From Asticcacaulis sp. AC460 (GTDB lineage Bacteria; Pseudomonadota; Alphaproteobacteria; Caulobacterales; Caulobacteraceae), in the NCBI RefSeq assembly GCF_000495795.1, contig NZ_AWGD01000008.1:283793-347792 (forward strand): DNA of 64,000 bases, given 5' to 3'. Shown one piece after another: positions 35,339-44,380 of this stretch (its first letter is position 1; each line of letters starts with the position of its first letter). The position numbers were made by a program, and so were the translations under genes. The notes beneath the pieces were generated by a model. It ran no database searches. It worked only from the letters and a program-made list of their open reading frames with translations, and was not told the DNA's origin.

Positions 35339-37837
35339 ATGGCCAGTTTGAACCAAAAGCGTAAGGATGTCAGTCTTTTGCCGGCTGACGCGGCTGTTTT
35401 GCAGGCCAGCTATACCGGTACCTCAGGTCCCGACACCTATACCGGTGGTTCCGGCGCCGATTCGATCTTGGGCGAGGGCGGTAGCGACAGCCTGTCCGGC
35501 GCCGGTGGCAATGACACCATCGTTGGCGGCGCCGGAGCGGACACCCTGGATGGCGGCGCGGGCAGTGACTGGATTGTCGGAGGTCTGGACGGCGACTTCC
35601 TGCTGGGTGGCAGCGGGCGCGACACGATCAGCTATGCCGGCGCGGCGGGGCCGGTCACTGTGAACATCGGCGGCCAGACGCCCCTGGCCTCGGGAGGGGG
35701 CGGTTCCGGCTGGGATCTGGTGCTTCAGTTCGAAGACATTATGGGGTCTGCCTTCAACGACACTCTGACCGGCAATCTCGGCAACAACGTCATTAACGGT
35801 GGCGCCGGCGACGACGTCATGGACGGCGGCAAAGGCTATGACACCTTCGTGCTGAGCAGCCTGGGCGATAGTATTGTTGAGAGCACGCTCAATTCGGAAC
35901 CGGATCTGGTCATCGCCCCCTTCAGCTATACGCTGGGCCACAATGTCGAATACCTGACCCTGAGCGGGACGGGGAATTTCACCGGCACCGGCAATAGCTG
36001 GAACAATTACCTGACCGGGAATTCGGGTAACAATGAGCTGACCGGGTTGGTGGGCGACGATACGCTGGATGGCGGGGCGGGGAATGATACGCTGGTCGGG
36101 GGCGAAGGCGCGGACCGCTACTATGTCGATAATCCCGGCGATGTCTTCACCGAGGCGCCGGACGGCGGTGAAGACTGGGTCTTTATCGCCTACAGCTACA
36201 CCCTGGGGGCGACGTTCGAGCACCTGACCCTTACAGGGACCGCCAACCTGGATGGCGGCGGCAATGGCGAGAACAACTCGATTGAGGGCAATGTCGGTAA
36301 CAACGGCCTGTGGGGTGGTGGGGGTAACGACTTCATCCGCGGCGGCGCCGGCAACGACACGGTCCGGGGCGAGGCCGGCCTCGACGCCATCATCGGTGAC
36401 GAGGGCGAAGACCTGCTGTATGGCGGCGACGGCGACGACGTCGTCCAGGCCGACGATCGCGAGCCCACCGCCATCTTTGGCAGCATGGACTGGATTTACG
36501 GCGAGGCGGGCAATGACTCGCTGTACGCCGGTCTGTTCGATGAGGTTTTCGGTGGCGACGGCAACGACCTGATCTGGAACGGGGGCAACAGCTTCGGCGG
36601 TGATGGCGATGACATCATCTATGCCTATGGTTCGCGCGGCGCCGTGTCTCCCGCCGTGGTGGCCTCCGGCGGCGTCGGCAACGACACCATCGGCGTCGCC
36701 ACCTATTACGACTTTTACGGCGTGCCCTATACCAACGATGGCAGCGTGCGGCTGGAGGGCGGCGACGGGGCCGACATGCTCACCGGTGGCGTTGCGGGGG
36801 ACGAAATCCACGGCGATGACGGCGCCGACACCATGGCCGGCGGCAAGGGTAACGACACCTACTATGTCGACAATGGCTTAGACCGGGTGGACGAACAGCA
36901 CGGGGAAGGCATCGACCTGATCTACACGTCGGCCAGCTATTCTTTGTTCGGGCGGGCGGTCGAAAACGTCATCCTGACCGGGACGGCCAGTGCGTCGGTG
37001 ATCGGCAACAGCCTGGCTAACAGCATCACCTGCAATGCCGGCAACAACCTGTTCAACGGCGGCGAGGGCCTGGACACCGTGACCGGAGGATCGGGCGACG
37101 ACACCTATATCGTCAATGCCGGCGCAGATGTGGTGATCGAAGCGGCCGGCGAAGGCACGGATGTTGTCTTCAGCACGGCGACCTATGTGCTCAGCGCCGA
37201 TGTCGAGGACCTCACCCTGATGGGCGACGCGAATATCGGCGGTACCGGCAACGCGCTGAACAACCGCATTGGCGGCAACTCTGGCAACAACGCCTTGAAC
37301 GGTGGCGCCGGCCACGATGCGCTGAATGGCGCCCAGGGCAATGATACCTTGACAGGCAGTTTGGGTGACGACAGCTATTGGGTCGACGCGGCGGGCGACA
37401 AGGTGGTCGAGGCCAGCGGCGAAGGCTATGACACCATCTATGCTTCGGTGAGCTACAGTCTGACCGGGCGCTATGCCGAGGTGTTGGAACTGACCGGCAC
37501 GGCCGATCTGGATGCGACGGGCAACAGCGTCAGCAATACGCTGATCGGCAATGCCGGAAGCAATACGCTCAACGGGCTGGGCGGGTTCGACACCCTGACC
37601 GGGGGATCGGGCGCGGATGTGTTCCTGTTCCAGACCGGCAGCCGTCAGGATAAGATCACCGATTTCAGCGGTGCCGAAGGCGACTTGATCAATGTCCACG
37701 CCTATACGGGCGGGGTGGCCAGTGCCGGCATCGTCAGCCAGGCCGGTACCAGCGTCGTTATCGACCTGGGCGGCGGCAATGTGGTGACGGTTTTGAACGC
37801 CGGCCAGGCCGATGTGCTCAGCCACATGGTGTGGTGA
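35339..37837 (+). CDS. RTX calcium-binding repeat protein B2
   Basis: 832 residues from ATG 35339, which follows GAGGGA; an in-frame GTG at 35306 has weaker support. It mixes RTX nonapeptides with several copies of the module also present in B1: V-E-x-L-x-L-x-G-T-x-N, G-T-G-N-x-x-N-N, then G-D-D-T-Y and V-x-E-A-x-G-E-G. The middle, about residues 330-510, is a different RTX stretch with DDREPTAIFGSMDWIYGEAG. It ends VLSHMVW like its paralogues. It lies 89 bp after A2, mirroring the 85-bp A1-B1 spacing. Its stop is 3 bp from the stop of the convergent transporter gene. Confidence 0.92.
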   Translation: MASLNQKRKDVSLLPADAAVLQASYTGTSGPDTYTGGSGADSILGEGGSDSLSGAGGNDTIVGGAGADTLDGGAGSDWIVGGLDGDFLLGGSGRDTISYAGAAGPVTVNIGGQTPLASGGGGSGWDLVLQFEDIMGSAFNDTLTGNLGNNVINGGAGDDVMDGGKGYDTFVLSSLGDSIVESTLNSEPDLVIAPFSYTLGHNVEYLTLSGTGNFTGTGNSWNNYLTGNSGNNELTGLVGDDTLDGGAGNDTLVGGEGADRYYVDNPGDVFTEAPDGGEDWVFIAYSYTLGATFEHLTLTGTANLDGGGNGENNSIEGNVGNNGLWGGGGNDFIRGGAGNDTVRGEAGLDAIIGDEGEDLLYGGDGDDVVQADDREPTAIFGSMDWIYGEAGNDSLYAGLFDEVFGGDGNDLIWNGGNSFGGDGDDIIYAYGSRGAVSPAVVASGGVGNDTIGVATYYDFYGVPYTNDGSVRLEGGDGADMLTGGVAGDEIHGDDGADTMAGGKGNDTYYVDNGLDRVDEQHGEGIDLIYTSASYSLFGRAVENVILTGTASASVIGNSLANSITCNAGNNLFNGGEGLDTVTGGSGDDTYIVNAGADVVIEAAGEGTDVVFSTATYVLSADVEDLTLMGDANIGGTGNALNNRIGGNSGNNALNGGAGHDALNGAQGNDTLTGSLGDDSYWVDAAGDKVVEASGEGYDTIYASVSYSLTGRYAEVLELTGTADLDATGNSVSNTLIGNAGSNTLNGLGGFDTLTGGSGADVFLFQTGSRQDKITDFSGAEGDLINVHAYTGGVASAGIVSQAGTSVVIDLGGGNVVTVLNAGQADVLSHMVW

Positions 37838-37840
37838 GGA

Positions 37841-39223
37841 TTAGGCTTCGTTCTTGATGCCGCCGGCGATTTCGGCCTGGACGCGGATCACCTGGTCCGC
37901 CTTCAGGTCGTAGAAGCCGATGATGAGCGCGCCCAGGGCTGCCATGCCGGCCGGCACCACGCCGATCAGGATCCGGATATGGTCCAGCAAGGCGCCCGAG
38001 GCCGCGGTATTGGCGGTATAGCCTTCCGCCGTCAGGGCCCAGGCGATCAGGGCGACCGCAATGGCGGCGCCGATCTTGCGCGCCACCATCAGCAACGAAA
38101 AGGTCATGGCCGTCGCGGTCTTGCCGGTGCGCCAGGCGTTGAAATCGGCGACATCGGCATACATGGCCATGGTGATGGCCCAAATCGGACCCAGGGCCAG
38201 GCCGCCCAGCAATTGGCAGAAGAGGATCAGGCCCAACTGGTCGCGCGGCGCCAGGTAGAGGCCCAGGCTGGAGGCGGCAACAATACCCAGCATGACGGCG
38301 ATCAGGCTGCGCCGGGTCAGCCAGCGCGTCAGGGTCGAGGTGGTGGCGGCGCCGGCCGCCAGGCCCAGGCCGAACAGCATGGTGAAACCGGTGACCAGGT
38401 CGGGATCGCCGACATAGTATTTGATGTAGTAGGGCGCCACGCCGGTGTGCAAGGCAAAGGCCGCCATCTGGACGAAACCGAGCAGAAACAGCGCCACCCA
38501 GGGGCGGCAGGTGAACAGGTCGCCGACGTCGCGCAGGGGATTCGCGTGTGGCGCTGACTGCGGCGTAAAGCGTTCGTGGGTGTTGAGGAACAGGTTGATG
38601 AAGACGCCGGCCGCCAGGACGCCGAACACCGTCATGGCGAACTGCCAGCCCAGGGCCTCCTGGCCCGGGCCGGTGAAGCCGACCAGCTTGGGGGTCAGCC
38701 AGGTGAGGAAGACCATGGCCAGGAAGCCGCCGCCAAAACGGGCGCTCATCAGGTATTCGCGCTGGCCGGAATCGGGCGTCAGGGCGCCGGACATGGCGTT
38801 ATACGGCACCATGATGGCGGTATAGATCAGGTTGAGAAGACAGAAGCTGATATAGACGGCGGGGAGACGGGTTTCTTCGGTGAAGCTGGCGGTGGAAAAG
38901 GCCAGGACACCTGACGCGGCCAGGGGCAGGGACAGCCAGAGGAACCAGGGACGGTAGCGGCCGTAGGCTGTGCGGGTGCGGTCGGCGATCGCGGCGAAGA
39001 CCGGCTCAGCCACGGCGCTGCTGATGCGCATGGCGACCAGCAACCCGCCCACGGCGGCGGCACTGAGGCCCACCACGTCGGTCAGGTACAGCATCAAAAA
39101 GGCTGTCATCGGCGCCCAATAGAGGTTAAAGCCGATATCGCCCAGGCTGTAGCTCACGGTCTCGACCGTGCCGACCCGCTGATATGCGCCCACGCCGGGC
39201 CTGGTTGATGCTACTATCGCCAT
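37841..39223 (-). CDS. GPH-family sugar:cation symporter (MFS)
   Basis: 460 residues, about twelve membrane helices. The N-terminal ETVSYSLGDIGFNLYWAPMTAF is characteristic of the glycoside-pentoside-hexuronide symporter family (MelB/XynP-like). RTRTAYGRYRPWFLWLSLPL supplies the conserved cytoplasmic loop 2-3 motif, and a second positively charged loop TRWLTRRSLIAVM lies mid-protein. It likely imports a sugar or glycoside with H+ or Na+ across the inner membrane. A palindrome and a TTATCGTT motif lie upstream. It diverges from the lactonase gene. A paralogue is at 42947. Confidence 0.88.
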   Translation of the reverse strand: MAIVASTRPGVGAYQRVGTVETVSYSLGDIGFNLYWAPMTAFLMLYLTDVVGLSAAAVGGLLVAMRISSAVAEPVFAAIADRTRTAYGRYRPWFLWLSLPLAASGVLAFSTASFTEETRLPAVYISFCLLNLIYTAIMVPYNAMSGALTPDSGQREYLMSARFGGGFLAMVFLTWLTPKLVGFTGPGQEALGWQFAMTVFGVLAAGVFINLFLNTHERFTPQSAPHANPLRDVGDLFTCRPWVALFLLGFVQMAAFALHTGVAPYYIKYYVGDPDLVTGFTMLFGLGLAAGAATTSTLTRWLTRRSLIAVMLGIVAASSLGLYLAPRDQLGLILFCQLLGGLALGPIWAITMAMYADVADFNAWRTGKTATAMTFSLLMVARKIGAAIAVALIAWALTAEGYTANTAASGALLDHIRILIGVVPAGMAALGALIIGFYDLKADQVIRVQAEIAGGIKNEA

Positions 39224-39274
39224 ACTGGTTCGCCCACTCCGAAAATGGACTATCGCGGAACTGTATGAGGAAAC

Positions 39275-39297
39275 CGTAAAACAGGCGTCGTTTTACG
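39275..39297. promoter_or_regulatory. Palindrome upstream of the first GPH transporter
   Basis: CGTAAAAC (39275-39282) and GTTTTACG (39290-39297) are perfect inverted arms separated by 7 bp. They lie 52 bp upstream of the transporter ATG in the 248-bp region shared with the divergent lactonase gene. It is a candidate operator; the regulator is not encoded nearby. Confidence 0.45.
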
Positions 39298-39471
39298 CGA
39301 GTTATGACGTGTTATCGTTTGAAAAATCATAGGTTTACTGAATTTTTCACGCGTACCGGTTGTGCAATCGATTGGACTGACGTTTGTAAAACGGGGTGCG
39401 TCGATGAGAAATGTGTGGCGGGGCCGTCTCAAGCTGGCTACGACTAGGGCAAAAGATTGAGAGGAAAGCCG

Positions 39472-40605
39472 ATGACAAAGTCCGTTTTGAACCGCCGCAC
39501 CATGATGGTCAGTGCCCTGGCCATGGCCTCCGCATCGGCCTGCGCGAAGACGACAAAGGCGACGGCGGCTGTGGCTGATTTGAACCTGTTTGTCGGCACC
39601 TATAATGGCGACGATGCCAAGGGCGTCTATCCGCTGAGCTACAGCGCGTCGGCCGACACCTGGACGATCGGGCAGCCGGCGGCGCAGGTCGAAAACGTCT
39701 CGTTCGGGGCGTATAGCGCGAAACACAAGCGGCACTATCTGCTCAACGAGAAGGACGACGGCAAGGTTGGCGCCTGGACGGTAGCCGACGGCGCGTGGAC
39801 CTTGACCAGTGAACAGTCGTCGCAAGGTTCGTCGCCGTGCTATGCCGCATTGTCGAAAGACGAGAGCGTCCTGGCGGTCGCCAATTACGGTGGCGGCAAT
39901 GTCGTGGTCTATCCGTTGAGCGACAAGGGTGAACTGGGGGCGCCGATCGCCAATCGCAAGAACAGCGGTTCGGGGCCGAACAAGGACCGTCAGGAAGCGC
40001 CGCACGCCCATTGGGTACAGTTTTCGCCGGATCAGGAGCACATTTACAGCGTCGATCTGGGGACCGATCAGGTCCTGGCTTACGGCTATGATGCGGCTCA
40101 AAAGACGGTCGGTGATCAGGTCGTGGCCTTCCAGGCGCCTGCGGGATCAGGACCGCGCCATCTGGCCTTTCATCCGAATGGCCAGGTGGCTTTCCTGGTC
40201 ACCGAACTCAACAACCTGTTGATCAGCCTTAAGAAAAATGCCGATGGCAGCTTTACGGAGATTCAGCAGGCGCCGCTGCTGCCGGCTGATTTTGCCGGCA
40301 AGAGCCAGGCCGCCCATATCGCCGTCAATGCCGCCGGAACGCGGGTCTACGCCTCCAACCGCGGCCATCACAGCATTGCCGTGTTCGAAACCGACGGTTC
40401 TGGCGCGCTGAAGCTGCTGCAGATCGCGCCGACCCTGGGAGACTGGCCGCGCTTCTTTGCTTTGTACGAAGCCCAGAAGCGCGTGATTGTCGCCCATCAG
40501 CGCAGCAACGATATCGTCGTCTTCACACTCAATGATGACGGTACCTTGACACCGAAGAACCAGAAGGTCGCCGTGCCGCGTCCGGTCTTTATCGGCGCGG
40601 TGTAA
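39472..40605 (+). CDS. Exported lactonase-family beta-propeller protein
   Basis: 377 residues from ATG 39472, which follows GAGGAA. The N-terminus has a twin-arginine-like signal (LNRRTMMVSALAMASASACA), possibly with a lipoprotein Cys. The body is a seven-bladed propeller of the 6-phosphogluconolactonase (YbhE/Pgl) type: LFVGTYNGDDAKGVYPL, CYAALSKDESVLAVANYGGG, APHAHWVQFSPD, AGSGPRHLAFHPNG, YASNRGHHSIAVFE and FALYEAQKRVIVAHQRSND. Characterised relatives hydrolyse sugar lactones. The export signal argues against cytoplasmic 6-phosphogluconolactone as substrate and for a periplasmic aldonolactone. Its 3' end overlaps the convergent GH94 gene by 17 bp. Confidence 0.87.
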   Translation: MTKSVLNRRTMMVSALAMASASACAKTTKATAAVADLNLFVGTYNGDDAKGVYPLSYSASADTWTIGQPAAQVENVSFGAYSAKHKRHYLLNEKDDGKVGAWTVADGAWTLTSEQSSQGSSPCYAALSKDESVLAVANYGGGNVVVYPLSDKGELGAPIANRKNSGSGPNKDRQEAPHAHWVQFSPDQEHIYSVDLGTDQVLAYGYDAAQKTVGDQVVAFQAPAGSGPRHLAFHPNGQVAFLVTELNNLLISLKKNADGSFTEIQQAPLLPADFAGKSQAAHIAVNAAGTRVYASNRGHHSIAVFETDGSGALKLLQIAPTLGDWPRFFALYEAQKRVIVAHQRSNDIVVFTLNDDGTLTPKNQKVAVPRPVFIGAV

Positions 40606-42943
40606 CCACTTCGATCTTATAGGTTTTTCCGGCCTCAAAACCGCGGATCAGATCGCCGTCAACCGTTGCTTCCGGGCAGGTGACGATGGTCTGGGTTGCG
40701 GCGTCGTCGCTGCGAATGTCGATGTCGAAAACCGCGCCGCGGAAGTGGCGCGTGACGCGGGCCTGGGGCCATTGCGACGGAAGTTGCGGGGTGATCCGCA
40801 GGCCTTCGCGGCTGCCTTTGACGCCGAAGAGGCCCTCGATGACGCTGCGATAGATCCAGGATGCGGTGCCGGTGTTAAACAGGTGCGACGACCGGCCCGA
40901 GGCGTCCGGGAATTGGCGGTGGGCGCCACGATAGTAGTTGGGTACGAAGACCGGCATCTGGCCGCGGCGCAGATAGTCGGCGTCGTTGGGCCCGACCAGC
41001 ATTTTTCGCAGTAGTTCGAAGGCCTTGTCGCCTTCACCGACCTGATAGAGGCTGTAGATGTAGAAGGCGGCGGCGTGGTTATAGACCGAGCCGTTTTCGG
41101 CAACGCCGGGGAACTTCTGGGTCAGGCGGCCGACATCCTCACGCATGTGGGTATAGGCCGGGGCGATCATTTCGACGCCGTAGGGCGTCTCAAGCTGTTC
41201 TTCGATCGCCTTGATCATCAAGGGTTTTTTGGCGTCACCCGCAACCCCGGCCATAAGGGCGAAGCTTTGCGGGTTGAGATAGATGCGGCCTTCGCCGTCG
41301 GCCTTGACCCCGAAGATGACGCCGTCGTCGGTGATGCCGCGGCCGTACCAGTCGCCGTCCCACAGGTGGGTATTGGCGGTATCGCGGAATTGCAGTGCAG
41401 CGGCTTCGAATTCGGTGGCGTCGCGGCCGTCGCGGATAAGGATCTGCGTCCAGAGTTTCAAGCCGTAGGCGGTGGCGATGGTCAGCCAGCCGGACACGCC
41501 CAGGCCTTTCCAGCCGACCATGTTCATCGGGTCGTTCCAGTCGCCCTGCTCGATGAAGCTAAGGCCGCGATGGTCGACTTTTTCGATCAACCATTGCATG
41601 GCCCAGGAAACGCGGTCGCGGACGGTTTTTTCGGCACCGGTCTCCTGGTCCTTCACCACTGCGTCGAGGACGGCGTAGTCGTCGGTTTCGTCGAGATAGG
41701 CTTCCAGCAGCATGGGCAGCCAGACGCAGTGATCGGTGTGCGGAACCTGGTTGATGTATTTCAGTTCCGCCCCGTCATACAGGGTGATGCCGTCGGGCAT
41801 GGAACCGTTGGCATGCTGTTGCGACAAGGCTTTGAGCAGGGTGGCGCGGGCCGCTTCCGGTCGTACATAGACGTTGCCAAGCGCGTCCTGAAGGAAGTTG
41901 CGCGTCTGCGGATCCGTGGTCAGCCGGTTGGTGTCGCCGTGGTAATAGACCTGGCGTGGCAGCCAGGTGTTGACGAAGGTGGTCAGGTGTTCGTCGCCGA
42001 AATCAATATTGAGCGACCCCCGGCCCTGGGCCATGTAGGCGGCGTAGTCGGTGCGGGCGCGTTCGAAACCTTCGGCCGACAGCCAGGTGTCTTTTAGCCG
42101 CTGGATCTCGGCGGCGTTGAAAGCCGGACCGAACAGGAAGCGGTGGGTGACCGTGTCGCCGGGCGCCAGGTCGTGGTCAAATTGCAGGGCTGCGATCGGA
42201 TTTTCATAGCGGGCAATGCCGCCGCTCAGGCGATCCGCGGTGATGGCGTCCGGGCGGTGCAGGCCGCCTTCGCCTTCGAACGGGCGTTGGCGGGTCTCGA
42301 AGGCCACCGGCGTCTGTTCGCTCAGCAGGAAGACCTTGTCTTTCAGGTTCTTGTTTTTGAAGTAGTCGGCGACCTTTTGGTAGGGCGTGACGCAATCGCC
42401 GACGATGGCGTTCAGACCGGCGTCGAAGGCGGCCGACTGGCTCATCCAACTCATCAGGCCGAGCGGAAAGGCGGGGTAGAGGCTCAGACGGCGCGGCGAT
42501 CCATGGTTGATCAGCCGCAGTTGCCAAAGTTCGACAGCGTCGTCGACCGGCAGGAGGAGGTCGAGTTCAAGCCGCAGGCCGGCCTGTTCCAGCACCCAGC
42601 CGATGCTATCGGGTTTGACCTCGAAGGCAAAACGGTCCCAGGGGCTGCGGGCCGGCTCATAGGGCGCCGAACGCAGGTCGCCGGTGTCGCGGTCCTTCAG
42701 GTAGAAGAAGCGGCCGGGATGGTGGGCGTAGGTGCCCTGTTCCGGCAGCATGAAATGCTTCTGCTCCAGGATCTGGGCGCGGGCGTATTTGGACGGCTCG
42801 GGCTGCATGAACTGGGCGGTGGCGTAGCCGCGCGCATTCATGTGGATCATCATCCGTTTGTTCCACAGATAGCCTGCGGCCAAGGGAAGGGCGATCGGGC
42901 TGTTGAGACGGCACAGCCGGGTTTCGAAATCGATCAGAGACAT
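40589..42943 (-). CDS. GH94-type beta-glycoside phosphorylase, possibly cellobionate phosphorylase
   Basis: 784 residues with an N-terminal beta-sandwich (about 1-270) and an (alpha/alpha)6 barrel. The barrel has FIEQGDWNDPMNMVGWKG, with the catalytic acid Asp near residue 468 by family precedent, and HREDVGR-like THMREDVGRLTQKFPG near 600. GH94 enzymes phosphorolyse beta-linked disaccharides such as cellobiose, chitobiose or cellobionate. Length and the GVSGWLTIATAYGLKLW context remind me most of cellobionic acid phosphorylase, but this is a judgement. It lacks a signal peptide, so it acts in the cytoplasm on imported disaccharide. It starts 3 nt after the stop of the GPH transporter gene, so they form one operon. 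Confidence 0.82.
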   Translation of the reverse strand: MSLIDFETRLCRLNSPIALPLAAGYLWNKRMMIHMNARGYATAQFMQPEPSKYARAQILEQKHFMLPEQGTYAHHPGRFFYLKDRDTGDLRSAPYEPARSPWDRFAFEVKPDSIGWVLEQAGLRLELDLLLPVDDAVELWQLRLINHGSPRRLSLYPAFPLGLMSWMSQSAAFDAGLNAIVGDCVTPYQKVADYFKNKNLKDKVFLLSEQTPVAFETRQRPFEGEGGLHRPDAITADRLSGGIARYENPIAALQFDHDLAPGDTVTHRFLFGPAFNAAEIQRLKDTWLSAEGFERARTDYAAYMAQGRGSLNIDFGDEHLTTFVNTWLPRQVYYHGDTNRLTTDPQTRNFLQDALGNVYVRPEAARATLLKALSQQHANGSMPDGITLYDGAELKYINQVPHTDHCVWLPMLLEAYLDETDDYAVLDAVVKDQETGAEKTVRDRVSWAMQWLIEKVDHRGLSFIEQGDWNDPMNMVGWKGLGVSGWLTIATAYGLKLWTQILIRDGRDATEFEAAALQFRDTANTHLWDGDWYGRGITDDGVIFGVKADGEGRIYLNPQSFALMAGVAGDAKKPLMIKAIEEQLETPYGVEMIAPAYTHMREDVGRLTQKFPGVAENGSVYNHAAAFYIYSLYQVGEGDKAFELLRKMLVGPNDADYLRRGQMPVFVPNYYRGAHRQFPDASGRSSHLFNTGTASWIYRSVIEGLFGVKGSREGLRITPQLPSQWPQARVTRHFRGAVFDIDIRSDDAATQTIVTCPEATVDGDLIRGFEAGKTYKIEVVTPRR

Positions 42944-42946
42944 GAC

Positions 42947-44311
42947 TTAGTTCTGGGCCTTGCGAGCTTCCAGGTCGGCCTGGATGGTCTTCAGCTTGGC
43001 GTCGTTGAGGTTGTAGAGGAACAGGATGAAGACCGACGCAAAGGCGATGGCGCCGGGCACCACGCTCATCAGCAGGACGATGCCTTCCTGGGAGGCGTTG
43101 CTCTGGACCTGGTTGGGCTGGTAACCCATCGAGGCCAGGACCCAGGCGATCACCGCCGAGGCCAGGGCCGCACCCATCTTCTGCGAGAAGCTGGCAGCGG
43201 CGAAGGTCATGCCGGTGGCGCGGCGGCCGGTCTTATGTTCGTTGTAGTCGGCCGCGTCGGCATACATGGAGAAGGTCAGGGGCGATTTGGGCCCCAGGCA
43301 CAGGCCGATGGCGGCCTGCAGGCCGTACATCAGGGTGATATTGTCCTTGGGCACGAAATAGAAGGCGCAGGACAGCAGCCCGACCAGGGTCATCAGGATG
43401 ATCAGCAGCCGTTTCTTGTCGATAAAGCGCGTCAGGACCGGCGTGATCAGCGATCCCGTCGCCAAGGCCACGCCGTAAATGGTCAGGAAGGCGCCGATAT
43501 CGTCCTTATCGCCGCCGACATAGTATTTGATGTAGTAGGCGCTGGCGCCGGCGCGGGTACTGATGGTCACCATGATTACCAGGGCCAGGGCAAACAGGAT
43601 CACCCAGGGACGGTTGCCGATCAGGTCGCCCAGGTCTTTAAACGGACTGACGGGCGCTTCCGACACCGGCTGCACGCGCTCACGCGTCACCAGGGCCAGG
43701 ATGGCGAACAGGAAACAGGCCAGGACGCCGTACAGGGCCATGGTGGCGGGCCAGCCGTCGACCACGCCCTGTTTATCGAACCAGGCAACGAATTTCAGTG
43801 TGAAATAGTTGACGAAGGTTGTGCCCAGGAAGCCGCCGACGAAACGGAAGCTGTTAATCTGGGTGCGGATTTGCGGGTCGTTGGTCAGGACGCCGGACAG
43901 GGCGCCGTAGGGGATGTTGCCGACGGAATAAAGCGCCCCCAGGGTGCCGAAGGTTGCGGCGGCATAGATCAGCTTGCCGTTCAGCGACAGGTCGGGCGTG
44001 ATAAAGGTAATGACGCCGAAAATGGCCAGCGGCAGGCTACCCCACAGCAGCCACGGGCGAAAGCGGCCCCATTTCGACTTGGTGCGGTCGGCGACGGCGC
44101 CCATGACCGGGTCGACACAGGCATCGATCAACTTGGTCACCAGCAGCATGGTGCCGGCGGCGGCGGTCGGAATGCCGAAACTGTCGGTGTAGAAGAACAG
44201 CAGATAGGACGAGATGGTCGCCCAGTACAGGTTGAACCCGAAATCACCGAAGCCGTAGGATATGCGTTCCAGCCACGAAGGCTTGCCGCCGCTGTGCGTC
44301 GTTTGCGTCAT
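42947..44311 (-). CDS. GPH-family sugar:cation symporter (MFS), second copy
   Basis: 454 residues, about twelve membrane helices. It has the GPH N-terminus ERISYGFGDFGFNLYWATIS, the loop motif RTKSKWGRFRPWLLWGSLPL and RAGASAYYIKYYVGGDKDDI, which is also found in similar form in the paralogue at 37841 (APYYIKYYVGDPD). Tightly linked to the GH94 phosphorylase downstream (3 nt), it probably imports that enzyme's disaccharide substrate. The 5' region has repeated ACGATA motifs (minus strand) within 35 bp of the ATG, a possible LacI-type operator. Confidence 0.88.
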   Translation of the reverse strand: MTQTTHSGGKPSWLERISYGFGDFGFNLYWATISSYLLFFYTDSFGIPTAAAGTMLLVTKLIDACVDPVMGAVADRTKSKWGRFRPWLLWGSLPLAIFGVITFITPDLSLNGKLIYAAATFGTLGALYSVGNIPYGALSGVLTNDPQIRTQINSFRFVGGFLGTTFVNYFTLKFVAWFDKQGVVDGWPATMALYGVLACFLFAILALVTRERVQPVSEAPVSPFKDLGDLIGNRPWVILFALALVIMVTISTRAGASAYYIKYYVGGDKDDIGAFLTIYGVALATGSLITPVLTRFIDKKRLLIILMTLVGLLSCAFYFVPKDNITLMYGLQAAIGLCLGPKSPLTFSMYADAADYNEHKTGRRATGMTFAAASFSQKMGAALASAVIAWVLASMGYQPNQVQSNASQEGIVLLMSVVPGAIAFASVFILFLYNLNDAKLKTIQADLEARKAQN

Positions 44312-44380
44312 CTTCCCAACCGTTTTGTTATATCGTTATCGTAAGGTGTTAGCAGCGCCGGGCCGGTTTGGCCAGCGCCG

